Of a stretch of DNA of 64,000 nucleotides, positions 24,892-35,595 are shown in pieces. Location of the stretch: the NCBI GenBank assembly GCA_025677835.1, contig JAIXMR010000043.1, forward strand, positions 1-64,000, read 5' to 3'. The first letter of the stretch is position 1. The number at the start of each line of letters is the position of its first letter. A program made the position numbers and the translations under genes. The notes beneath the pieces are model-generated. The model was not told the DNA's origin, made no database searches, and was given only the letters and a program-made list of their open reading frames with translations. The DNA comes from Sporodiniella umbellata (Eukaryota; Mucoromycota; Mucoromycetes; Mucorales; Rhizopodaceae).

Positions 24892-25570
24892 GAAATAAAC
24901 AATACTAGTATCTACAGCTCAAAGTTGATTACTCAAAAAGGTGAAGTCAGAGTTTATAGATCACTGTAACTTCTCTCTAATCATATAAGCTAAAGCATAT
25001 TGAGTAGTTTTGAGCCTTAGCGAAAGGTAAAAATAAACCATTTGAATTTACTGAAAGAAAACACATAACCCTCTAAAGTTTTGGATGAATGTAATAAAAA
25101 ATTTTTTAGAGACACTTTTAACTTTTATGCTTGCTACAAACGTAAACCACTATGAGCGAGTTGGTTTTCGCATTGTCTTTTGACAATGGTATATTTATTA
25201 GCCGACAACCATCTTTTTTTAGAACCGATAATTTGATTTTTGCAGCCGACAATTTCTTTTTTTTTTGTGACCGACCAACATCCACCAGCCGGACTCTATG
25301 TGATACAGAACAAGGGCGGAATAAACTTTTCGGTTTTGAGACACGCAGACAATGACATCATAAAGGGCTTTTTTCTTTCAGTGTTTCCATGGATACACAC
25401 TCCAACCTGATTACTTTCTGTCCTATTAAAATGAAAAGTACAAAAAAAAAAAAACAATATAAAAACCCTGGAAGGAACTTCTTTTCCTTTCTTTCATCTA
25501 ATTTCAATTTTTTTATTATTACATTCTTTCTCTCTCCACTCACTTCGCATTTTTTTTTCTTTTTTTTTGT
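22229..25570. other. AT-rich gene-free spacer
   Basis: About 3.3 kb with no recognised gene. It includes a T run of about 32 nt at 24859-24890 and the motif cluster at 25201-25292. The first 60-100 nt are the BRO1 promoter. A minus-strand frame near 23496-23750 has no ATG-supported homology and was not called. Confidence 0.5.
25201..25292 (-). repeat. Second cluster of TTGGTCGGC-like motifs, inverted orientation
   Basis: On the plus strand GCCGACAA or ACCGA(T/C)AA recurs at about 25201, 25224, 25245 and 25270, with a partial copy at 25287, a spacing of 17-25 nt. This is the reverse complement of the motif family in the 10.6 kb array. No transposase frame was found next to it. Confidence 0.5.
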
Positions 25571-26122
25571 ATGTCCACTACACTTAATATCCAGCACTCC
25601 AAACTGTTGACAAGAGAAGAAATTATTGAATTAGCTAGAACTGAATATGCCCGACAACTAAGCAAGTATACCCAGGCCCAACTTATGAAAAATAAGCAAT
25701 TCGATATTGAAAATACCGAAAAGAACACCTATCCAGGGGTAAATCAGAAAAACCAAGATGTTGACTTCCATATTTGTAAATAAGTGCATTTTATATTTGC
25801 ATCTCCTCCTCCTCTCTGAATTTCTTTGTCATGTATATACCGGATTTCCTTTAGAAAACATTTATTATTCTCCACAGCATTACATAATAAACAGATATTT
25901 ATATATATATATATATATAAACGTTTTATGGCTTCAATGAAAAGCTTTGGACTTCACTTCAAAACTAGCTTCGACTGCTAAATGGACAAGAAAAAAACGT
26001 GGATTGTTTCAAAAGCATATTGAAGTATGCACAACGATATTTGAGTGCATATGCTATGAGAAAAACAGTTGGTATATCGTTTTGCAATTGTTTTCTATAA
26101 AAAAATACAGTTGTTTTCTTAG
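25571..26122 (+). CDS. Small hypothetical protein, three-exon model
   Basis: ATG 25571 follows a typical T-rich tract. Exons 25571-25775, 25945-26024 and 26069-26122 join in phase to 112 residues. The start, MSTTLNIQHSKLLTREEIIE, and the following ELARTEYARQLSKYTQAQL look like a real charged helix; the middle is basic (KWTRKKRGLFQKH). The 169-nt first intron contains a (TA)n tract. I do not recognise the family and cannot suggest a function. If splicing is wrong, the first exon alone would encode 70 residues and stop at 25783. Moderate-to-low confidence in the 3' part. Confidence 0.4.
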
Positions 26123-26749
26123 TAGCTTCATCCGCTAACTAAAACAGACTTGCCATTATCACTTTTTCTTTTAAAATCAACGTGCTTGCCTTCAAAGAAA
26201 GCAAAAAGTAGTACGATGAGACAAATCTTGCTTACTCACTTGACTGTGTTTGTTTATTTCTCTTTGTGATCAACACATAAGTTCTCTTTAAAAAAGGCCT
26301 GCTTATGCTTTTGAAACAATCAAATAAAGTTTGTGTGTATCAGAAATATACCCACTTTCTTTTGTAAAACACAGCACCATGCTCTTACAGTATTCAAAGC
26401 GAATTGTATCAAAAGCTTTTAATTTGCTAATAAAAAAAACTTTTATATATTTTTAGACTGATTTGGACAAAATACTCTTTAGAGCGGACTTACACCTGTT
26501 TGTCCTTGAAAATAAATGAACCTACCTCTCTCTCTCCTTCTCCTTATAGACCCTTAATTTCAAGGTAGAATCTTCCTATTCTTTATATTTTATTATTTAT
26601 TCTAAAAATTGACAATCATATTTTTATTCTTTTACAGATTGTATCTATTTGAGCGTTTCGTCCCTATCTTTATTAAACCTTAAGAAACAAGTATTAAAAC
26701 TTGATAAAAAAAAAACTCTAAGAACTATTAAACTTTTTAATTCTTACTT

Positions 26750-26789
<40 letters not shown>

Positions 26790-29301
26790 ATTGTCTTTGT
26801 TTTCTTAGCTCAATATCTATTGCGCTTCTTTTTTGTTCATTCATTTCATAACTAGTTTTGGTAATTTTGTTAGTCTTTTGCTACTTGGTTTCAAAAACAT
26901 AAATCTTGAAATAAGGATAGCATTCTTTCGATATGTTGTGTCTTAATCTGGGACTAACAACACCCACTATAAGATTAAGGTGTCAGTTTTTAGTAAAGAG
27001 TCATAAGGTTGACTCATAGCCTTCAACTTTTAGCTCTTTGTAGCCTCAATGAAAAAACGTCAAATTCCACCCAAGCTATTCTAAAATAAACGTAACTGTG
27101 TACGATTGAAGGAATGTAACGTTTGTTTTAAAAGCAAAACACATAGATATAGATGACTTGATGTGAATTGAATGAAAAGTCATTTCTACTTTGCTACTTT
27201 CTATTTTTATATATTTAAGTGTACACATGCTTTTTTTTTGTTCTAATCGATGTTTGTAAAAAAAAAAAAGCTGTAAGAAATTGGCATAAACATAATCTAC
27301 ATTTATAGAGCCTATATTTAAACCTTATGGGAGGTTCAGTTTCGATTTAGTAGTCCTTCATTCTGTATAAACACATTTTATTAAGACGCTTTTTTAACTT
27401 TTATTTTTTCTTGTCATACTATGTCCATTCAACGCTATGTCTGATTCAACAACATTCAAAAAAAAAAAAAAAAAAAAGGACGTAGTGTTGTGTGTTATTT
27501 TAACCAACAAATAACTCATTTTATCAATTGCTAAATAAAGCGTTCACTAAATTTCTGCTTATTAAAATATCAGTGACTTTCTGTATTTCTTGAGTTTTCA
27601 ATTGTAGACATATTACAATTCAAACGTAGCATCGTAACGAGACATCCTAGTTAAATGATTTCAAACGGCCTATCAAAACTGGTTTTCGCCTAGTCGGCCT
27701 CAAAAAGCATACTAATTAATTTTCGAGTAGAACTAATCATTAACAGAGTATAGATTGTGATTCGAAACACCATGCTATTTATTGACGATACACCTACATG
27801 TCAAAAGGTTTATAGCAGAGAGTACATGGAGCTTGGTTACAGCGCTACTAAATATGGTTAGCTGGTTGATAGTATATCCAATGGATGAGGGCTGTCAAGT
27901 ACATCACTTGTATAACTATAATCTAATTATTCATGACTTTACAGTGTTTCCAAAATTGATATCGTATATTTTGTGTAGTTTGTATTATAAAATGCGACAT
28001 TGATTTTGGAAACATTGTATAAAGTTTTTAGAGATCCAGCCCACAATCAAAACCAAACAATTACTGATTGCCTGAACATTATCAAGTCCCCTTCAATTGA
28101 AACACTACTCATAAAAAATACTTAAAAAGTAGCTTCTGCTGTATGCAATCGGATAAACTGAATCTATAGTGACTTTCACAAAAACAACTATTCTTTTACA
28201 CAAGGGCATACATTTTGAGTCAGTAATGTTTGCTCTATGTCAAGATTAATAAGCGTACGGCGTTTCAAAATAAGATATAATGAGCATGTTCAACAACTTC
28301 ACTCAACTAAAGTCTCTGGTCCTTTTTTTTTTAAAAAAAAAAACATGTTTTATGTCTTGCTTTTAGCAAACGAAGATTCTTTTAAAAAATATGTATTGTA
28401 CATGGCCGACCTTTTTTAGGATTGAAGAAAGTAAAAGCTCTACATAATTAAAACACTTAAAATACTTTTTACTTTTACAAACAATTGCGACTCTACGTAT
28501 GACATTAGAAATTAAATTAACCGCTAAACAGAAAGCGAAAACACGTTATGGAGGGTTTGAGTATTTTTTGTTTAAACTCTTTCAAACATAAAGCGCCTCA
28601 TATTGCTATTCATGAAACTTGCAGTGCGACTTTTTGACACATGTTTCTGTAGTAAAAATTCCTTTGAAACCAAAAATGGCTTTATTTTTTAAGCAAGTCT
28701 GGAATTTTCGGAAAACAACTGAATTAGAAAGTTGTTAGCGGGAGTGTTTAGGTTTTCTGATTTAAAAAGAGCAGAATTCTGACTTGAAAGGTATTCAAAA
28801 AAAAAAAAAAAGATCCTACATACCAATTCTTTATGCTAGGTTTGGTTCGCTTATTGAGTAGTAGGTGAGACCTTTTCGTTGGCTGACTTCATCTTCATGA
28901 CAACAGGTGACTCATGAAGTGTGTGAGTATACGTATAAATAATCTTAAATGTCTTTTTTTTTATACTCTCTTTTTTAAGGCAACGCTTACACATACTTTT
29001 GCTTCATTGTGAATATCTGATGTAAAAAGCCACGAGAAAGTTACTTTCTAGAAAGTTTTAGGGAGGAAAGCAGGCTTACACTACCTTTGCTACTGCCGTT
29101 GAAACTGTAGATCCCCTTTTCTCGAACATCGTTCGTTTCTTTGAAGATTTTTTAAATGCCGCTACCTTTTCCTCTTGTTCCAAAAATAGCAACTACCTTG
29201 AAAAAAATTGAATGTTTTTTTCTATTGTCGCTTTTACCCTTTTTTTTTTTCAAGCTTATGTTTTAAAAGAAAAAAGCTCTTCTTCTTTTTTTATTTTGGA
29301 A
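26123..29301. other. AT-rich gene-free spacer
   Basis: About 3.2 kb without recognised genes. Holds a run of about 31 A at 26754-26784, a 19-nt A run near 27459-27477, and a T10A11 palindrome at 28323-28343. Short open frames (for example 27782-28003 and 28237-28419) show no family motif. Confidence 0.5.
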
Positions 29302-30595
29302 ATGATTTACCGTACTTTCCAAAGAGTATCGACACTACAGTCAAGGATTTACTGTTTGAAACGAAATATAGCTACGGCATCTCAAGATAGACTTCGAAAC
29401 AATCTTAATGTGATTGATTTCTATCACCCTTCATTATCGCCTCACACTCATCGCTACATGCTTCAAATGGGAGTATCTGGATACCCTAAAAGAAATAAAG
29501 CTGTACAAACTCAAGAGGGTGTTTTTACTAGCGTTCAAGTAGGAGACGATGCCTATTTTCAAAGACAAGACGCTTTGGGAGTGGCTGACGGTGTTGGAGG
29601 CTGGCGAACGCATGCAGGTAAGAAACCAAAATGGAGAAAAGACATGGTTATTAATGTTCAATCGTTGTGGGTGTTTTTACTTTTTTTTTTTTTTTTTTTT
29701 GTAAAAAGGTGCTAACCCAGCTCTGTATTCGAGAAAATTGATGCATTACGTACAATTAGAGTTAGATCGTATCAAAAGCAACGTCAGGCCACAACAGCCG
29801 CCAGTTCATCCGGACCCTATTCAAGTTCTAGAAAGCGCCTATAATCTGACTACTTTGGATGCCCATAATGAGGTATTGGCATGACTTACTTATTTTTTAA
29901 GAAAAATCTAAAGAGAAGGCTAACTTGACTTGCTCAGGGTATTGTTGGATCTACCACAGCTTGCATAGTAATTCTATCTCAAGATGAACTGAAAATAGCT
30001 AACATTGGAGACTGTGGTGTGTCTGTGATTCGAAAACACAATTATGTCTTTCGTTCTGAAGAACAACAGCATTCGTTCAACTTTCCTTATCAATTAGGAA
30101 CAGCTTCTTTCGATTCTCCTCAAGATGCACAGGTGAACTTAAAATGACTGCAAAGGTTTATTTAAGACTAAATGTACTCTTTATTTTAGCAATTTACTAT
30201 TAAAATTGAAGAAAACGATATTATAGTTCTTGGATCGGATGGCCTGTTTGACAATCTATTTGATGAGGAAATTTTGGAAGAGATCAAAAACTCAACTGAG
30301 GATCCTGATTCTGATAACCCTATAGTTCAACCGCAGGTTGTATCTGATGCACTTCTTCATCGTGCAAGAGTTGTTAGTGAGGATACAGATAACCCCACTT
30401 CGCCTTTTCAAGTCAGAGCAATGCATGAGGGCTTATATTATCAGGTATTTTTTTTTCTGATAACGCAAATCTTCTAAATTTTTATCAAAAAAAAAAAAAA
30501 AAAAGGGAGGGAAATCGGACGACATCAGCGTAATCGTAGCTATTGTAAAAAAAGAAGATAAGCCTTCGGAACCGTCACCGCCACCGTTACCTTAG
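29302..30595 (+). CDS. PTC7: PTC7/PPTC7-type mitochondrial PP2C phosphatase
   Basis: Metal-dependent Ser/Thr phosphatase; in yeast Ptc7 acts in mitochondria and activates coenzyme Q synthesis. Exons 29302-29617, 29709-29872, 29938-30132, 30190-30444 and 30506-30595 give 339 residues. The N-terminus (MIYRTFQRVSTLQSRIYCLK) is basic and Ser/Thr-rich, as expected for a mitochondrial presequence. PP2C motifs: GDDAYF, the metal-binding DALGVADGVGGW near residues 90-101, STTACIVIL, IGDCG, LGSDGLFDNL, and GGKSDDISVIVA at the end. Intron 1 (91 nt) contains a run of about 20 T; intron 4 has a poly-A run right up to its acceptor. Firm assignment. Confidence 0.93.
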
Positions 30596-33500
30596 ACAAT
30601 CTGCATACGCAAAAATGCACTCATAATTGAAAGTAATCCATGTATATATATATACCCTTCCTTCACACCTACACGTCTACAAAAACATACAACATATATC
30701 TTGACATCACAATAAATGCCATTAAAAAAACTAACAAAGGCTATCTAAAGATTCTCTTTCTCTTCAAAATTAAGCAAATAGATCTGCTTATTATGAGAGA
30801 GTGTCATACATGTATAGATAGAACTTACAAGTGCCCTCTTGTCGAATAAAAAGGTACTGTGATTCTGAGCTATTGTTGACCATGGTTGATCTCCAAAATA
30901 CAGATTTAGTTTATTGTTTGAAATTTTTTAAAAGCTAAAACTTTATGAAAATCCAAAGCTAATGCACGCCCTTTTTCATTTTGTTTTGTTTTCGTACATG
31001 TTTTAAAAAATAACTCTAACGCGTATATATGAAAAAAGGTTTCGGTGTATCCTTGTGGATATACTGCATATTTAAATCAGAATTGAAGGGATACACTTGT
31101 ACTGCGATGTATTTAGAGATTTTGTTTCCGTGTGCACGTAATAAAACTTCAGCCAAGTATATATGCTATATCGTTTGTTGTTTAAAATTTCCAAAGTAGA
31201 GTCTGTACATCCTTGTTTACATTTTTACAAACACAATACACAAAACGATAACGAAAAAAGAAAAAAAAAACAGTATCAGTATTTGTGTAAATTTTAAGAA
31301 ATAGGAGCAATGATAAAAAAACTAATTATAGAAAGTGCTAGATATAGAAAAAAAGCCAGAAAAGTCACAAAAACGCGAATAGCCAAAGTAGTGCTCTATT
31401 TACTGTCAACAAAAATGCGAGTAAATCCTAGATTGATATAATCACCTAAAAGTTTGAAAATAGTACTATTTACTCAGATTGACTTTGAAATAGCCCAAAA
31501 AATGGGTAGCTGCAAGCATATAGATATATAGCAAATCGATTTATATTTATGTTGTGTTGTCCATTCTCTGAAACCGCTTATACCTTGATCGTTGTATAGT
31601 TCATACATATGTGCTGAAAGGCTTATGGGATAATAATATAAGGACTGAAACACAGTAGTTTGTAGATCTACATTTCGAAAAGCTTATCGATACGGGAAAA
31701 GGAAATTTTTGAGAAAAGACAAAAGCACTCTTTGTTTTTGAGCCGTAGAATTATATTAGAATTCTATAGATATGCGATGCATGCTTGTTTCTAAGCACTT
31801 GATCATCTGGAGTATAGTATAGAGGTGTTTTAAGATATTTTGTAAATGCTGATAAAATTAGATATCAGCAAGACATTCGACCCTGTTTTACGAACGACCT
31901 ATTTATTTCTGATATATTTTTGAAGCTTTTCTTACCATAAAAAAAAAGTACCAAATCATCTCTAAATTAGGCGCAGGTTGAAAAACTAAAGCTTGGAAAA
32001 CAGAACAACGGAATTACAACCATAGAATGACTTTTAAAAATATACAATAAATACTTTTGTCAGCAGTAAAAAAAATAGGAACATAGTAAAATCTCTTTGG
32101 CTGTATATATAAAAAGCAATTACGAAAATAAGATAGATGTCCTTAATAGCTTTATTTTTTACATCGTACAAATTCTCATAAAAAAAGCTATAATAGCTTA
32201 GCATCAAAAAAGGCCCACTTTGACATTCTCCTGTAAAACCTGCCTAGTGAAAATAGCTGATACAGAGAGATTTAAATGACTAGTATTACAATTGATAAAA
32301 AAAGTGATAATCATACCGTAATAAACACGATAAACCCTTTTGAAGTCTTCTTTAAAACTATCGCTTAGGCCGATACAGTATGGGGCACTCTCCAACAGAA
32401 TCCAAACTACGGGATTTGTCTATATATAAAAAAACCAAAGCGTTTCACATATCAAAGTACACTTGACTCAAAAAGCTTTGCATTTAAATGGCATAAACTG
32501 ACATAGTCTCAGAAGATTTACTAAAACGCTATGTCAGTCAGTGCATGCTATTTTAAGAGAAAATCATCGACTCTCAAATACTGGAAAATGAAGTATTTAG
32601 CCTTTTTTTATTTAATCAGTTGCTTTTAGTTCCCTTTAGATCTCTTAAGAAAGCTGCATTTTCTATATATTCAAGTAAAGACACGCAAAAAAAATACACC
32701 TTTATTCAATAAATATAATTCCTTTAAATACATATTTTTAAGTTTAAAAGCCAAAGTGTCTTTAGATATACAGTTTACTGACGACTTCTAAATAAACTTT
32801 TTCTTGGAAAAAGAAAAATCCTATCATTCAACCAATCGCACTTCAAAACTGATTTTTAACTTTCGAGCATATACCTTTTTATAATAATAGATGAGGATAG
32901 TCGTTAGTTTTGGAGAGTATATGACTTTCTGATTCAGGACTCATTCATTTACCGGCCAGCCCCTTATAATGGTTCTTTTGTATGTGTATCTATGCTTATT
33001 CGCATATCTTCCAATAAAATGTGCCATATATGCGGATCAAGCTTAAAACTGTAGTGCTTATGTAAAGTCTCTAAGTTTTTCAATTTTTCTGCAGGAAAAA
33101 AACAATAAAGCAGTACAAAAACAATGCAGTCAACCCAAACCTCGGGGTTGCTTATGAGCTACAATTTATAATGATCAAAGCAACTAATTTCTGAAAAAAT
33201 CATAATCTAACTTTATATAACCAAAAATAAAATATATTTATAGGTAAATTCTGAATGGAAGTTTTTGTCTTCAGAATTTTTATTTATGCAGGCGTTGTAG
33301 CCTTTTCAAGTTGATTCCATTCCAAAAGGTTTTTGGCGCGTAAATAGGAATATAGTGCCAAACCTCCCAAGATACTAAGAAAGCCTTATTTGCAGTTAAA
33401 TTGGCTACTATTCAAAAGACTCATTGATGAAGCGGTTCAGAAAACATTGCTTTATATGCATAAATGTATATGACTAGTCGATTTTTAAAGTGCCATTCAT

Positions 33501-33714
33501 ACTCCATGTCATAAACGCCATAGTCAATGTAGCTCTTTTTTTGGAAAGCGTTCTCGTTAAATGTAGAAAATACTGATTTTAGGTCAGGTTCGATTATCAA
33601 ATCGCTTTTACTAAAAAAATAAATAAATACTGCCAATGCATGCTTTATCGTGTAAGACAGAAATAAAAGTATTTTATATATATATAAAACTTGTGATTAA
33701 ATTTTTCGAATTGA
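30596..33714. other. AT-rich gene-free spacer
   Basis: About 3.1 kb without a recognised gene. I looked here for a lost adenylation domain belonging to the carrier-reductase gene downstream and found no A-domain motif in any frame. Contains short TA-rich repeats (30640-30655). Confidence 0.5.
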
Positions 33715-33724
33715 GTATATATAA
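33715..33724 (+). promoter_or_regulatory. Probable TATA box of the carrier-reductase gene
   Basis: GTATATATAA lies about 45 nt before ATG 33769, with no in-frame ATG between them. Its position supports a self-contained gene starting here rather than the 3' fragment of a longer synthetase gene. Confidence 0.5.
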
Positions 33725-33768
33725 GCCCAACTTTGTATAACTTGTTTGGTCTACAAATTGTAGCACCA

Positions 33769-35595
33769 ATGAACCCTTATCAGACCCACATTGCCGCTTT
33801 GTCATCGCAAGTGTCGAGAGACTTCTTAGTACAGAGCGTGGCGGAAGTACTGAAGATGCCTTTGTCTGACTTAAAAGACTATGACAAGTCTGTATTCGAT
33901 TTGGGTCTAAACTCTTCGACAGTAGTGCAGCTTCGTAATACAATTTCGCAAAAGTATGGCCAGGTCCCTCAAAACTTTCTATACGAAAACCCTACTTTTT
34001 CTGCTATGCAAAAGGCGCTTATAAACACTCAACAGGCTCACATTGCCGCTTTGTCATCGCAAGTGTCGAGAGACTTCTTAGTACAGAGCGTGGCAGAAGT
34101 ACTGAAGATGCCTTTGTCTGACTTAAAAGACTATGACAAGTCTGTGTTCGATTTGGGTCTAAACTCTTCGACAGCAGTGCAGCTTCGTAATATAATTTCG
34201 CAAAAGTATGGCCAGGTCCCTCAAAACTTTCTATACGAAAACCCTACTTTTTCTGCTATGCAGAAAGCGCTTGCGAGCTATCAATATCTATTTGAAAGCG
34301 ACGATGTAGCTGAAAAAAGATATCAGGAAACTCAAAGTTTAGCTGAGTTGTATGTTGAAAGGGCAAAAAGGGATTTTTCTGTAGTCGAAAATAATTGCGC
34401 TCATCTCAAAAGAGGTCATGTTGTCATGCTCACAGGCGCAACTGGGTCTCTTGGATCTAACATATTACAGTGTCTTTTACAAAATCAAAGCGTCAAGAAA
34501 ATCTACTGCCTAGTTCGTGGCAAGGAGTCCGATTTAAAGGATCGTGTTCTGAAGTCGTTTGAGTCCAATTTTCACGATACTTCATTACTAAACACGGAAC
34601 GTCTAGAAGTCTTGCCAATGCGTTTAAGCGAGCCTAATCTCGGGTTCACAAAAAAACAATATGAGCAGCTTAAAGAAGAGGTGACAATAGTTCAGCATTG
34701 TGCTTGGCTAGTGGACTTCAATATGACTATTAGTCATTTTGATAAGGAATGCATTGCGCCTTTCTACAATCTTCTCAAGTTTGCCTATCGTCCAGTAAAT
34801 CCAATCTGTGTTCATTTTATTTCCAGTATCACTGCTAGTGCTTCCATGGGATCAATAGTAGAAGAGAAGGCCCTCCCTTTTAATTCTCATATTTCTCAAC
34901 CTATGGGATATGGTCAATCAAAATTTGTCTGTGAGATACTTTTAAGTTATCTGGTCAAAGAGAAAAACTTTCCGTGCTTTATCGAGCGGGTGGGCCAATT
35001 GATGGGCGACACAAAACATGGTGTATGGAATGCCTTCACTTTTTATCCTTTAGTTTTTACAAATGCAAGCCACATACATAAAGTACCAAGACTTCCTATC
35101 AACGTAGATTGGTTGCCAGTGGATTGTGCTGCTGCGGTAATCACAGATATTATGCTTCGTACAGCACACATGCAACCAAGTGAAGAAAATTCAGTTTATA
35201 ACGTTGTACATCCTGACACCCAAAGCTGGTCTGAAGTTCTTCGCATAATAGAATCATGTGGTATAAGCTCTGAAGTAGTTGATTTTGATAGCTGGAAAAA
35301 TTCAATTGCAGAAGACGCTACTAATCCAGCTTATCGTCTTATGGGATTCTATGAGGTTGGGATCCAAATAAAAAATCCAACACCCTCTTGGGAAACCACA
35401 CGCACCGAGAAATTTTGTCAAGCTCTTTCTCAGTTGCCCAAGTTGGACTCAGACCTGCTTAAAAAGTATTTGAGTTACTGGAGGTCTGTAGATGTTTTTA
35501 AAACTCCTGATATAGAAAGTGATGTACCTGTTGCAAAAAAGCTAAACGGTAACAAAAGAAGAGCTTGCCAAAAAACTCGTCAAACAGAACACTAA
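33769..35595 (+). CDS. Stand-alone tandem carrier-thioester reductase (T-T-R), no adenylation domain
   Basis: Intronless 608-residue protein. Two carrier (phosphopantetheine-binding) domains, about residues 6-85 and 90-169, each contain DLGLNSST with the attachment Ser at about 49 and 133. They differ at only a few positions. A thioester-reductase domain of the extended SDR type follows: LTGATGSLGSNIL near 221-233, the HFISSITAS Ser segment near 349-357, and the catalytic Tyr-x3-Lys in GYGQSK at about 380-385. Fungal relatives normally have adenylation-carrier-reductase order (NRPS-like or aminoadipate reductase); no A domain lies in or before this frame. It presumably reduces a carrier-bound acyl group, loaded by another enzyme, to aldehyde or alcohol. 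The substrate cannot be read from the sequence. Confidence 0.85.
   Translation: MNPYQTHIAALSSQVSRDFLVQSVAEVLKMPLSDLKDYDKSVFDLGLNSSTVVQLRNTISQKYGQVPQNFLYENPTFSAMQKALINTQQAHIAALSSQVSRDFLVQSVAEVLKMPLSDLKDYDKSVFDLGLNSSTAVQLRNIISQKYGQVPQNFLYENPTFSAMQKALASYQYLFESDDVAEKRYQETQSLAELYVERAKRDFSVVENNCAHLKRGHVVMLTGATGSLGSNILQCLLQNQSVKKIYCLVRGKESDLKDRVLKSFESNFHDTSLLNTERLEVLPMRLSEPNLGFTKKQYEQLKEEVTIVQHCAWLVDFNMTISHFDKECIAPFYNLLKFAYRPVNPICVHFISSITASASMGSIVEEKALPFNSHISQPMGYGQSKFVCEILLSYLVKEKNFPCFIERVGQLMGDTKHGVWNAFTFYPLVFTNASHIHKVPRLPINVDWLPVDCAAAVITDIMLRTAHMQPSEENSVYNVVHPDTQSWSEVLRIIESCGISSEVVDFDSWKNSIAEDATNPAYRLMGFYEVGIQIKNPTPSWETTRTEKFCQALSQLPKLDSDLLKKYLSYWRSVDVFKTPDIESDVPVAKKLNGNKRRACQKTRQTEH
33781..34275 (+). 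repeat. Recent 252-nt tandem duplication covering the carrier domain
   Basis: Copies at about 33781-34023 and 34033-34275 are offset by exactly 252 nt (84 codons). By eye they differ at roughly seven to ten bases in about 240, mostly silent. The reading frame is kept, so the product has two carriers. Confidence 0.9.

Noticed and set aside
29618..29715. Retained-intron form of PTC7 with a hydrophobic Phe-rich segment, as known for yeast PTC7
   Set aside because: Here the frame stops at 29715 inside exon 2, so retention truncates the enzyme instead of adding a membrane helix.
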